A stretch of 64,000 bases of DNA from Dongia_B sp964406155 (GTDB lineage Bacteria; Pseudomonadota; Alphaproteobacteria; Dongiales; Dongiaceae): contig CAYOQR010000006.1 of NCBI GenBank assembly GCA_964406155.1, positions 85,467 through 149,466 of the forward strand, read 5' to 3'. The notes beneath the pieces were generated by a model that saw only the letters and a program-made list of their open reading frames with translations, was not told the origin of the DNA and ran no database searches. Below, piece after piece: positions 8,713 to 16,914 of the stretch. Every line of letters begins with the position of its first letter. Position 1 is the first letter of the stretch. Position numbers and translations under genes: made by a program.

Positions 8713-9542
8713 CCACGTGCCCCGCTTGCCTTGTGCAGCATCCAATCGACCACGAAGTTGACGGCGATCGTCAGCACGGCGATCGCCAGACCCGGCAGGA
8801 CCGGCGTGAAATCACCAAAGGTGATCAAGGTGGAATTGTCGCGCACCATGGAACCCCAATCGGCCAAGGGCGGTTGGATACCAAGGCCCAGGAACGACAG
8901 CGCGGCGATAAAAAGAAAGACGAAACAGAATCGGATGCCGAACTCGGCGATCAGGGGCGGCAGGATATTGGGCAAAACCTCGTGCCAGATGATCCACCAC
9001 CGCCCTTCGCCGCGTAACCGGGCCGCCTCGACATAGTCCAGCACCGCGATATTCATGGCGACTGAGCGCGTGAGGCGATATACGCGGGTCGAATCGAGAA
9101 CGGCGATGACAGCGATCAGGACCGGGATCGAGGTACCGAGGATGGTGAGAAGCAGGAGCGCAAAGATGAGCTGCGGGATGGCCATCAGAATGTCGACGAC
9201 CCAGCTCAGGCTGGTATCGACCCAACGGCCGGTCACCGCCGCCAGCATGCCCAGAGTACTGCCGAGAAAGAAGGAAAGCAGCGTAATCAGGAAGGCCAGG
9301 CCAATGGTGTTGCGGGCGCCGTAGACGATGCGGCTGAACATATCCCGGCCGATATTGTCCGTGCCCAGGAGATAGGCCCCGCCCCAAGGCTCATATTGCC
9401 CGGCAACCACCTGGGATTCACCAAAGGGCGCAATCATGGGGGCAAAGATCGCCACCGCGAAGTAGATCGTAACGACGATTATGCCCAGTAGAGCGGTGGG
9501 AGGCACTCGATAGAGGCGCTTCAGCAAGGTAATCATGCTCAC
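8709..9542 (-). CDS. Peptide-type ABC transporter permease, DppC-like
   Basis: 277-residue inner-membrane permease with about six hydrophobic segments. The N-terminal stretch ends in LLGTDNIGRDMFSRIVYGAR, the hallmark of DppC/OppC-family subunits just before the transport domain. The EAA-type coupling loop is in DYVEAARLRGEGRWWIIWHE. The order DppB-like then DppC-like then ATPase is standard. It starts 12 bases after the DppB-like gene and overlaps the ATPase start by four bases, so the set is translationally coupled. Confidence 0.93.
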   Translation of the reverse strand: MSMITLLKRLYRVPPTALLGIIVVTIYFAVAIFAPMIAPFGESQVVAGQYEPWGGAYLLGTDNIGRDMFSRIVYGARNTIGLAFLITLLSFFLGSTLGMLAAVTGRWVDTSLSWVVDILMAIPQLIFALLLLTILGTSIPVLIAVIAVLDSTRVYRLTRSVAMNIAVLDYVEAARLRGEGRWWIIWHEVLPNILPPLIAEFGIRFCFVFLFIAALSFLGLGIQPPLADWGSMVRDNSTLITFGDFTPVLPGLAIAVLTIAVNFVVDWMLHKASGARG

Positions 9543-9554
9543 AATGCCCCGTGA

Positions 9555-10535
9555 TCAGCGAGGGTGGAGAAGACGGGGATTGCTCAGGATCGCCAACACA
9601 TCGGCGAGCAGGTTGAGCAAGATGTATGTCGCGGCAAAGATGATGCTGGCCACCTGCACGACGGGCAGGTCGCGCCGCGAGACGGAATCGACCAGCAATT
9701 GCCCCAGGCCCGGATAGACGAAGACAACCTCGACCAGAACGACGCCGACAATCAGATAGGCAATGTTCACGACGATCACATTGATGATCGGTGCCAAGGC
9801 ATTGGGTAAGGCATGCCGGATGATGACCCGCAGCGGGCCGACACCTTTCAACCTTGCCATCTCGATATAGGGACTGGAAAGCGTGTTGATGATCGCCGCC
9901 CGGGTCATCCGCATCATATGCGCGATGGTGACCAGCGTCAGCGTCAAGGCAGGCAGGAAGCAGACATGCACCCGCTCCCAGAAAGATGTTTCCGGGGAAA
10001 CCTGCGCCAGGCTCGGCAGCCAGTTCAATTGAACCGACAGGAAGAGGATCAGGACATAGGCGACAAAGAATTCCGGGAATGAAATGGAACTCAAGGTCGT
10101 CACATTCACGATCCGGTCGAACAGGGTATTGCGATAAAGCGCCGCGAGGATTCCCAGGCCAACCGCCAGCGGCACCGCGATAACGGCGGCAAAACCGGCC
10201 AGGAACATGGTATTGGCCAGTCGCGGGCCAACCAGGGTTGCGATATCGCGATTCCCGGCAAGAGATCGCCCGAAATCGCCGGTCAGGATATTTCCAAGCC
10301 AATGCAGGTAGCGGATATGCGCTGGCACATCCAGACCGAGCTGCAGGCGCAAGGCGGCCACGGCCTGGGGTGTCGCCGACTGTCCGAGCATTTCCGTCGC
10401 GAAATCACCCGGCAGCAATGCGACACCAAAGAAAATAATCAGCGACACGACAAACAATGTCAGGAGGCCGAGCAGGAGCCGCCGCCCAACCAATTTGAGG
10501 ATCGGATGCATTGCCCGATGCCGCTCCGGCGACAT
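9555..10535 (-). CDS. Peptide-type ABC transporter permease, DppB-like
   Basis: 326-residue inner-membrane permease. A first transmembrane helix (LLLGLLTLFVVSLIIFFGVAL) is followed by the periplasmic DppB domain and five more helices. The coupling loop reads SPYIEMARLKGVGPLRVIIRHA. The end EVVFVYPGLGQLLVDSVSRRDLPVVQ is diagnostic for DppB/GsiC-type subunits. ATG 10535 has a GAGGGG site five bases away; ATG 10511 is an alternative giving 318 residues, and longer upstream extensions look non-coding. It follows the FAD-linked oxidase gene on the same strand. Confidence 0.9.
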   Translation of the reverse strand: MSPERHRAMHPILKLVGRRLLLGLLTLFVVSLIIFFGVALLPGDFATEMLGQSATPQAVAALRLQLGLDVPAHIRYLHWLGNILTGDFGRSLAGNRDIATLVGPRLANTMFLAGFAAVIAVPLAVGLGILAALYRNTLFDRIVNVTTLSSISFPEFFVAYVLILFLSVQLNWLPSLAQVSPETSFWERVHVCFLPALTLTLVTIAHMMRMTRAAIINTLSSPYIEMARLKGVGPLRVIIRHALPNALAPIINVIVVNIAYLIVGVVLVEVVFVYPGLGQLLVDSVSRRDLPVVQVASIIFAATYILLNLLADVLAILSNPRLLHPR

Positions 10536-10614
10536 CGTTGCCCCTCGCCCACCTGCGTCCGGTAAACTCATTGACTGGCTCCTACCCTTTCCGGACACCC
10601 AGGCTTCCATTCAC

Positions 10615-11991
10615 TCATGGCAACATCTTGCCGGGATTCATGATGTTCTGAGGATCGAGGGCCGCCTTGATGGCGCGCATCGCCGCCAAGGCGGGATCGC
10701 CAAGTTCCCGTCGCATGAACTTACGCTTGCCGAGGCCGACACCATGTTCGCCCGTGCAGGTACCATCCATGGCAATCGCACGTTCCGCCAGACGCTCGCT
10801 GATCCGCTCGGCTTCACGGACCTCAATAGGATCGTTTTCGTTGAACATGATATAGAGATGGAAATTGCCATCGCCGACATGGCCCACCAATGGGGCGATC
10901 AGCGTCGACTTGTCGAGCTCAGCCTTGGTTTCGTCGATGCATTCCACAAGACGCGAGATCGGGACGCAGACATCTGTCGACATGCCAACGGCACCGGGCT
11001 TCAGCAGTTTCGAGGCGTAGACCGCCATATGCCGCGCATGCCAAAGGGCGCGTCGCTCCTCCTCCGTGTTCGCCCATTTGAAACCGCCGCCGCCATTCGC
11101 TTCGGCCAAGCCACGGACGATCTCGATCTCGGCGGCGACACCCTTGGGGTTGCCGGCGAATTCTAGAAACAGCATCGGCTGTTCGGGAAAATCCGTCTGG
11201 CAGTACATGTTGATGGCCCTGAGCTGCACCTCGTCGGCCACTTCGATCCGCGACATCGCGACGCCGCATTGCAGCGTCTCGACCACGGTACGCACCGCGC
11301 TCTGCAGGTCCGGAAAGCTGCAGATGGCGGCGGAAACCTGTTCGGGAATGCCGACCAGACGCAGATTGATTTCAGTGATGATGCCAAGCGTCCCTTCGGA
11401 TCCGACGAAGAGGCGGGTCAGGTCATATCCCGCCGACGACTTCTTGGCGCGCTGGCCGGTGCGCAGCACGGAACCATTGGGCAGAACGGCCCGCAGCGAG
11501 AGCACCATGTCCTTCATGGTGCCGTAGCGCACCGCATTGGTTCCCGATGCACGGGTCGAGGTCATGCCACCGAAAGTGGCCTCTCCAGCCGGATCGACCG
11601 GAAAGAAAAGGCCCTGATCACGGATATGATCGTTGAGCTGGAGGCGAGTCACGCCTGGCTGCACCGTGCAATCCATGTCATCGGTCCGGACGGACAGGAT
11701 CTCGCGCATACCGCTGACATCGATCGAGATGCCACCTTGTACCGCCTGAATCTGGCCTTCCACGGAGGTTCCGGCACCGAAGGGGATGATCGGCGTCGCG
11801 TGTTCGGCGCAGATGCCGACGGCGCGCGCCACCTCTTCTTCGGACAATGCGAAAAATACCGCGTCCGGCAAGGCTGCCGGGTGCCAGGATTCACCGTGAC
11901 CATGTTGATGGCGGATGTTCTCGCTGGTGCTCACCCGCTCGCCGAACAACGCCTGCAGCGCCTGAACTGTCTTGCCTCTGTTTGTCGTCAT
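10615..11991 (-). CDS. FAD-linked 2-hydroxyacid dehydrogenase (GlcD / D-lactate dehydrogenase type)
   Basis: 458-residue flavoprotein of the VAO/PCMH superfamily. The FAD-binding half contains IIPFGAGTSVEGQ (near 88-100), PAGEATFGGMTSTRASGTNAVRYG (near 140-160) and GSEGTLGIITE (about 200). The C-terminal substrate domain includes LVGHVGDGNFH and ends in the signature GTCTGEHGVGLGKRKFM. Family members oxidise D-lactate, glycolate or other 2-hydroxyacids with an external electron acceptor. As first gene of a peptide-type transporter operon it probably acts on the imported compound or a product of it. A candidate regulator-binding motif lies 289 bases upstream (12280-12297). Confidence 0.92.
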   Translation of the reverse strand: MTTNRGKTVQALQALFGERVSTSENIRHQHGHGESWHPAALPDAVFFALSEEEVARAVGICAEHATPIIPFGAGTSVEGQIQAVQGGISIDVSGMREILSVRTDDMDCTVQPGVTRLQLNDHIRDQGLFFPVDPAGEATFGGMTSTRASGTNAVRYGTMKDMVLSLRAVLPNGSVLRTGQRAKKSSAGYDLTRLFVGSEGTLGIITEINLRLVGIPEQVSAAICSFPDLQSAVRTVVETLQCGVAMSRIEVADEVQLRAINMYCQTDFPEQPMLFLEFAGNPKGVAAEIEIVRGLAEANGGGGFKWANTEEERRALWHARHMAVYASKLLKPGAVGMSTDVCVPISRLVECIDETKAELDKSTLIAPLVGHVGDGNFHLYIMFNENDPIEVREAERISERLAERAIAMDGTCTGEHGVGLGKRKFMRRELGDPALAAMRAIKAALDPQNIMNPGKMLP

Positions 11992-12537
11992 GCCGCCATC
12001 CCCGACTTAGCAAATTGCAGTTAGAGCGCGCTGCGGCACGAAAATCAATCCGCTATGCGTCGGCAGGCGGGGAAACCCTGCCCGAGAAGCTGACAGCCTC
12101 GATTGTATCGGATGAGCTAGGCACGCGTTCCACGCGTGATCACGTTGGATCTTCACGACCCTCTTTCCTCCCTGACACCCATGCCATGGTTCATTGCCAC
12201 GGTCGTTACTGGGATCGGCTCAGCGGCTCTTCAGCTCTTCTCGTCCCCGATGATTAGGGAAATCTTAGCGCCAGCAGGTGATTTGTAAATACATAAAAAA
12301 ACTGCTCCGATTTCCATCAACCAGGATTATCAAGACTCAGTTCCGCTCAAGCATCATCACAAATGGCAGATAAATAAATAACTTATGCAGCATAGTGGCA
12401 ACTTCGAGGCGCGGCACCGGTATGGATTTTATCGCATCTCGCTCATCGCATGATCGACAATGGAGATATTATCCGTACAATCACTGCCGGTGGATTGCGC
12501 ACACGCCTCGAGCCACCAACCGGGAGAAGGGGAAGAT
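11992..12537. promoter_or_regulatory. Divergent intergenic region between flavoprotein/transporter operon and aminotransferase
   Basis: 546 bases without a convincing gene. The centre (about 12270-12470) is clearly more AT-rich than its surroundings and should hold both divergent promoters. It contains the inverted repeat CACGCG-5-CGCGTG (12122-12138), which runs into TGATCA, and the TGTAAATACA motif annotated separately. Short reading frames here look like shadows. Confidence 0.5.
12280..12297. promoter_or_regulatory. Candidate GntR-type operator, copy 1 (GATTTGTAAATACATAAA)
   Basis: This 18-mer recurs with a single change at 22967-22984, upstream of the family-5 binding-protein gene. Its core TGTAAATACA is an inverted repeat (TGTA/TACA) of the kind bound by HutC-subfamily GntR repressors. 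Its position between the divergent transporter operon and the aminotransferase suits control of both. The GntR gene at 14853 is a plausible owner; this is inferred. Confidence 0.5.
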
Positions 12538-13662
12538 ATGAAAACGAACGAGACTTTAGTCCGCCACGAAGTCAAATCCCTGCCGATCTATAATGCCGGC
12601 CTGCATCCGGCCAAGCTGAAGCGTCAGCTTGGCCTTGACCGTGTGGTCAAACTCGACAGCAACGAAAATCCGTTCGGCCCGTCACCCTATGCGGCCGAGG
12701 CAGTGCGGGCCGCCGCATCCGATCTCTTCCGCTACCCGGATCGCGAAGAAACGAAATTGCGCAACCTCCTGGCGACACGGCTCGACATGCCCGCCGGACA
12801 TTTCGCTTTCGGCAACGGGTCGGAAGATCTGATCGGCGTGATCTATCGCATGGTCTTGCGCCCAGGCGACAAGGTCACGACCACGGTGCCGAGTTTCGGC
12901 CTGCACCAGATTTGCGCCCAGGTCCTCGGCGCCGATGCCACGCTGATCCCGTTCGATCTGGATTGGCGCTTCCCGGTCGACGCGCTCATCGCCAATCTGG
13001 CGACACATCCGCGCATCCTTATTCTGTCGAGCCCCAGCAATCCGGTCGGCGCCGCTCTGGCGAATGAGGATCTCGACCGCATCATTGCCGCCACGCCACC
13101 GGAAACCCTGCTCATTCTCGATGAAGCATATATCGAATACATGGACCCGGCAGCCTATGTCGACACGCTCGGCAAGCTGAAGGCGCATGGCGGCCCCTGG
13201 ATCATCCTCCGCACCTTCTCCAAGGCCTATGGCCTTGCCGCCCTGCGCATCGGCTATGGCATCGCTTCGTCGGTGGATTTCATTGAGAATCTCTACAAAG
13301 TCCGCTCACCCTTTTCAGTCAACGCCGCAGCCCTCGCGGCGGCGGCGGCGGCCTATGCCGATGAAGCTCACCTTATTCATGTGACGGGCGAGATCCGCAG
13401 GGAACGCGCGGCGCTGGCGGCGGCGCTCACGGCCCATGGCTACAAACTGGCTCCCTCCCAGGCCAATTTCCTTTTTATCGATACCCGCCGCGACGGCGCC
13501 GCTGTCGTGGCCGGCCTCCGTGCCAAGGGCGTCCTGGTCAAACCGTGGTTGGAGTCCGGCTATCAGCGTTTCATCCGCGTCACGGTCGGCAAAAGCGAGG
13601 AAAACAATGCCTTCCTCGCCGCCCTGGACAGGGTTGCAGCGACCATTGCCGCCGCATCCTGA
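12538..13662 (+). CDS. PLP-dependent aminotransferase, HisC-like (class I/II)
   Basis: 374-residue fold-type I aminotransferase. It starts with the HisC-type KLDSNENPFGPSP segment (38-50), then SSPSNPVG (164-171), the PLP-contacting Asp in LLILDEAYIEY (195) and the Schiff-base Lys in RTFSKAYGLAALRIGYG (229). ATG 12538 is preceded by GAAGGGGAAG; an upstream ATG at 12460 in frame lacks a good site. HisC-like genes outside his operons often use aromatic or other amino acids. Here the neighbours are a deacylase and a peptide/opine-type transporter, so a catabolic transamination is more likely than histidine synthesis. Substrate unknown. Confidence 0.88.
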   Translation: MKTNETLVRHEVKSLPIYNAGLHPAKLKRQLGLDRVVKLDSNENPFGPSPYAAEAVRAAASDLFRYPDREETKLRNLLATRLDMPAGHFAFGNGSEDLIGVIYRMVLRPGDKVTTTVPSFGLHQICAQVLGADATLIPFDLDWRFPVDALIANLATHPRILILSSPSNPVGAALANEDLDRIIAATPPETLLILDEAYIEYMDPAAYVDTLGKLKAHGGPWIILRTFSKAYGLAALRIGYGIASSVDFIENLYKVRSPFSVNAAALAAAAAAYADEAHLIHVTGEIRRERAALAAALTAHGYKLAPSQANFLFIDTRRDGAAVVAGLRAKGVLVKPWLESGYQRFIRVTVGKSEENNAFLAALDRVAATIAAAS

Positions 13663-13690
13663 GACGCCCCGCAGCCACCCTCGATATCGC

Positions 13691-14713
13691 TCACCGCAAA
13701 TCGGCGAGTTCGGCGCGGGACAGCGGGCGTACCACCGTCGCGAGGATCGAGCCGGCCTGGCAGGTCACCGGCGCCCGCCGCATCATCACGCGGCCATCCG
13801 TATCGAAGGTAAGCTGGCGCGGCGCGCGGCCAGGTTCGTCAAGATCATAGATCCAGCCTGCACAGTCACCGCGCCGCACCTCGCTGCCAACCTCGCAGGC
13901 CGGCTCGAACAGGCCGGCTTCCGGGGCGAGGACCAGGCCGTCCGGATCGCTGGTGACATATTGGGTTCCCGGCGCCGCCATCTCCTTGCGCTGACGCCAG
14001 ACGCCGGTGCAATGCAGGATATTGCGGATGCCGCTGCGGACGGTTGCCAGGGAAGTCAGATTGAGAATGCCGCCACCGCCGAATTCGGAGGACAGAAAGG
14101 GTACCTTGCACGCCAGCACAGCCTGATCGAAATCGCCGGTGCAATCGCCTGCCGGCACCGCATAGGTCATCGGCGCCCCCAGCCACTCGGCCATGTCGAT
14201 CGTCGCCGACCGCAAGGCCGGATCGGCCGACAGGGAGAGGTAAGCGAGGTCCCGATAGATGCCGGTCGTGCCGCCGGAATGCAGGTCGAGCACGAAATTG
14301 CACTGCGGCACGAGGCGCTCCATGACGAAGCCGGCAAGCGCCTTGGTCGGGCCCTGATCGACGGCACCGGGAAACGCCCGATTGAGATTGCCCCCATCCA
14401 GGGGCGACACCCTGGCCGCCGCCCGCACCGCCGGTGCATTGAAGGCCGGCAACAGAATGATGCGGCCCGTGACCTCATCGAGCGGAATGCGATGCGCCAG
14501 GCTGCGCAAGGCGATCTGGCCTTCATATTCGTCGCCATGGACACCGGCCGAGAGCAGCACTGTCGGTCCCGCACCGTTCCGGAGCACGATGATCGGCACC
14601 GGGATCAAGGCCGCAGCATGCTCATTGTCCGAATGGTCGAGATAGATATTGCCGGCGTGAAGGCCCTCGCCTTCGATCTCGACCCGGCAACGCACGGGAC
14701 CGTACGCATCCAT
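13691..14713 (-). CDS. Succinylglutamate desuccinylase/aspartoacylase family zinc hydrolase, DoeB-like
   Basis: 340-residue M14-type zinc amidohydrolase. Zinc ligands are visible in SAGVHGDEYEG (His59, Glu62) and DLHSGG (His145), with the substrate-carboxylate loop NLNRAFPG (109-116) between them; a C-terminal beta domain follows. Overall layout recalls N-acetyl-diaminobutyrate deacetylase (DoeB) of ectoine degradation, but the other doe/eut genes are absent. It should remove an acyl group from an N-acyl amino compound. The ATG at 14713 has GGAGGAAC eight bases upstream. It is convergent with the aminotransferase and divergent from the GntR gene, which may regulate it. Confidence 0.87.
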   Translation of the reverse strand: MDAYGPVRCRVEIEGEGLHAGNIYLDHSDNEHAAALIPVPIIVLRNGAGPTVLLSAGVHGDEYEGQIALRSLAHRIPLDEVTGRIILLPAFNAPAVRAAARVSPLDGGNLNRAFPGAVDQGPTKALAGFVMERLVPQCNFVLDLHSGGTTGIYRDLAYLSLSADPALRSATIDMAEWLGAPMTYAVPAGDCTGDFDQAVLACKVPFLSSEFGGGGILNLTSLATVRSGIRNILHCTGVWRQRKEMAAPGTQYVTSDPDGLVLAPEAGLFEPACEVGSEVRRGDCAGWIYDLDEPGRAPRQLTFDTDGRVMMRRAPVTCQAGSILATVVRPLSRAELADLR

Positions 14714-14852
14714 TGTTCTTGTTCCTCCACAGGTTACGCCATGTTTCGTCGCTGTATGTGATCCTAGATAACCGCCGAGCCTAAAGCGACCCGGCTGCAT
14801 TCACTGAACAACCACACCCCCGATTCAACCACAGAAATGTCTGGCCAACACG

Positions 14853-15599
14853 ATGCAGAAGCCACCGAAATTCATCCTGGATGGACAAGGCCCCCTCTTT
14901 AAGCAGATCGGGCGCGCCGTCACCGAGCAGATCCTGAAGGGACATTACAAGCAGGGCGAAAGATTGCCGTCGGAGGCCGAGCTGACGGACATTTTCTCGA
15001 CCTCGCGCCAGACGGTGAACAAGGCGATCAGCGAATTGGCCAAGCACGGCCTGGTCGAACGGAACCGCCGTGCCGGAACAGTGGTCTCCTGGCAGTTCCA
15101 AGAGCGCTTCGTTCTGCCGCTGAAGGATGTTGCCGACGAACTCAAGCAGACCAGCCAGATCTACGAATACCGCATTCTCGACCGCAAGATCGTGCAGAAC
15201 GGCAAAAATGCCATCTTCTGGTCGGCCCTGCCCGCCCGCAGCAAGCTGCTCTACCTTGAAACCATCCATCTTGCTAACGGCCTGCCGGTGCAATTGGAGA
15301 CGCGCTACATCAACTGCGATGCCTTTCCCGGCGTCGAAAAGGAAACCTTCGCCGAGCTCTCGCCCAGCAAATGGCTGCTGATCAACATTCCATGGTCGGA
15401 AGTCGATCACACGATCCGGGCAGCCAATGCGACCGAGGAACTGGCCCGCAAACTCGGGGTCAAGGTCGGCACGTCATGCCTTGTCGTCGACCGCCAGACC
15501 TTCCATCGCGGCAAACCGATCACCTTCGTGCACATCGTCTATCCCGGCGACCGGTTTTCCATCAAAGGCAGTTTCAGTCTCGAAACCGGGCAAGAATAA
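14853..15599 (+). CDS. GntR-family regulator, HutC subfamily (UTRA domain)
   Basis: 248-residue transcription factor. The N-terminal winged helix spans about 12-80, with KGHYKQGERLPSEAELTDIF and SRQTVNKAISELAKHGLVER typical of GntR. The rest (about 95-240) is a UTRA effector domain with the expected LPVQLETRYIN segment. It is divergent from the deacylase gene and likely represses it, and perhaps the nearby transporter, aminotransferase and binding-protein genes that share the TGTAAAT motif. No strong ribosome-binding site precedes the ATG, which suggests modest expression. Confidence 0.9.
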   Translation: MQKPPKFILDGQGPLFKQIGRAVTEQILKGHYKQGERLPSEAELTDIFSTSRQTVNKAISELAKHGLVERNRRAGTVVSWQFQERFVLPLKDVADELKQTSQIYEYRILDRKIVQNGKNAIFWSALPARSKLLYLETIHLANGLPVQLETRYINCDAFPGVEKETFAELSPSKWLLINIPWSEVDHTIRAANATEELARKLGVKVGTSCLVVDRQTFHRGKPITFVHIVYPGDRFSIKGSFSLETGQE

Positions 15600-15680
15600 A
15601 ACCTGCCTGGAATGAAACCGGCCGGCGCCCTGATCTCCCGTTCCGGAGCTGCGGCACCACCGGTCATCGTCGGGCCCAAG

Positions 15681-16724
15681 TCACTCCGCGGCCTGACCCA
15701 GGCTGCGCCCCTCTTCCGCGATCAAACGCGCGAGGCTGCGACGGAAGCGCAGGGGACCGCCATCGATCGCCAGATCGATATTCGGTGTCCGCTTGTTATC
15801 GAGGCCACGCTGCACCGCGTTCAGCACCACCTTGTCTTCATTGAAGGCTGCCTGCACACCGTCGGACATGAATTTCGAGGTTTCCGCGCAATCCGGCCGC
15901 ACATTCCGCATCTGGAACCAGTAATAGCGCGTCTGCTTTTCATTGACAGGCGTCATGAAATTATAGGAATCCATTACGAAAGTATCCGGCGGCAACGGCT
16001 TATCCGGGCCGCCCTTCCCCACCGGTGTGAAGATCGCCTTGATCAGCGCCAGGCTGGGATAGCGCACTTCATAGCGCTGCTCCCGGTCCGCCCGGCCCTC
16101 GAACGGCACCAGCGGCTGGTAGAGCGGTGCCACCGTGCGATCATACATCCAGCGCGACACCACGACGCCACGATCCGAGACATCGACCGTCACCGGCGTA
16201 TCCTCGCAGGCCGCCTCGCCGAAGGAGCTCTGATGCACCCAGGAGACATGGCTGGGATCGAGAAGATTGTCGGTCACCAGCAGGTAGTTGCAGTCCAGCT
16301 CCATCACCGGGCCGGTATTGCGTCCCCAATTGGGATCGTCGAAATGCTCCACATGAAAGATCTTGTCGGGATCCGCGAGAGCCGGATCGCCCATCCAGAT
16401 CCAGACCAGCCCCCATCTGTCGGCCACCGGATAGCTGCGCACCCGAGCACCCGTCGGGATGCGGCTCTGCCCCGGCACCCGCACGCAACTACCCGAGCAG
16501 TCGAAGGTCAGGCCGTGATATCCGCATTCCACCGTGTCGCCCTTCAGGCGTCCCATGGACAGCGGCAGCTTGCGATGCGGACATGCATCTTCAAGCGCTA
16601 CCGGATCACCGTTCTCGGTCCGGTAGAGCACCACTTGCTCACCGAGAATCTCCGTGCTGCGCAGCTCCCGGGTCACCTCATGGCCCCAGGCGGCGACATA
16701 CCAGGACATGTTTCGAAGATACAT
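15681..16724 (-). CDS. Rieske non-haem iron oxygenase, vanillate-demethylase (VanA)-like
   Basis: 347-residue oxygenase component. Rieske 2Fe-2S ligands are CPH (Cys48, His50) and CGYH (Cys67, His70). The mononuclear iron site is in DNLLDPSHVSWVH (His159 and His164, bridging Asp156). The short spacing and single-subunit layout match VanA/toluenesulfonate-type O- and N-demethylating oxygenases. No ferredoxin reductase lies beside it; the GbcB-like reductase at 23173-24312 could serve, but this is only a guess. It is divergent from a GcvA-like LysR gene with a clear palindrome between them. Confidence 0.92.
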   Translation of the reverse strand: MYLRNMSWYVAAWGHEVTRELRSTEILGEQVVLYRTENGDPVALEDACPHRKLPLSMGRLKGDTVECGYHGLTFDCSGSCVRVPGQSRIPTGARVRSYPVADRWGLVWIWMGDPALADPDKIFHVEHFDDPNWGRNTGPVMELDCNYLLVTDNLLDPSHVSWVHQSSFGEAACEDTPVTVDVSDRGVVVSRWMYDRTVAPLYQPLVPFEGRADREQRYEVRYPSLALIKAIFTPVGKGGPDKPLPPDTFVMDSYNFMTPVNEKQTRYYWFQMRNVRPDCAETSKFMSDGVQAAFNEDKVVLNAVQRGLDNKRTPNIDLAIDGGPLRFRRSLARLIAEEGRSLGQAAE

Positions 16725-16871
16725 GGCGCTTCTCCCTGACGCTGGTCTTCACACTGGCCTTCACAATGGGCAGCTTCCCGGCCGTCTTCCCGATCAGCGG
16801 CCGGCCAACTGCTCTTATTGACCATGATAACTAACATCGAACTCGCAAAAAATTCAGAAATCCGGCAGAAT

Positions 16872-16892
16872 TGTTTTAGTTTATCTAAAACA
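16872..16892. promoter_or_regulatory. LysR-type operator, TGTTTTAG-5-CTAAAACA
   Basis: Perfect 8-bp inverted arms with a 5-base centre (TTTAT), located between the divergent Rieske oxygenase and LysR genes and ending 22 bases before the LysR ATG. The length and T-N11-A character fit LysR-type binding, so it probably mediates autoregulation and control of the oxygenase. Confidence 0.7.
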
Positions 16893-16914
16893 TCCCGAAG
16901 ATCGGGAGGGCAAT

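Noticed and set aside
9418..10302. Long frames overlapping the DppB-like permease
   Set aside because: They are antisense or out-of-frame readings of a GC-rich gene, rich in Arg, Pro and Gly, with no motif.
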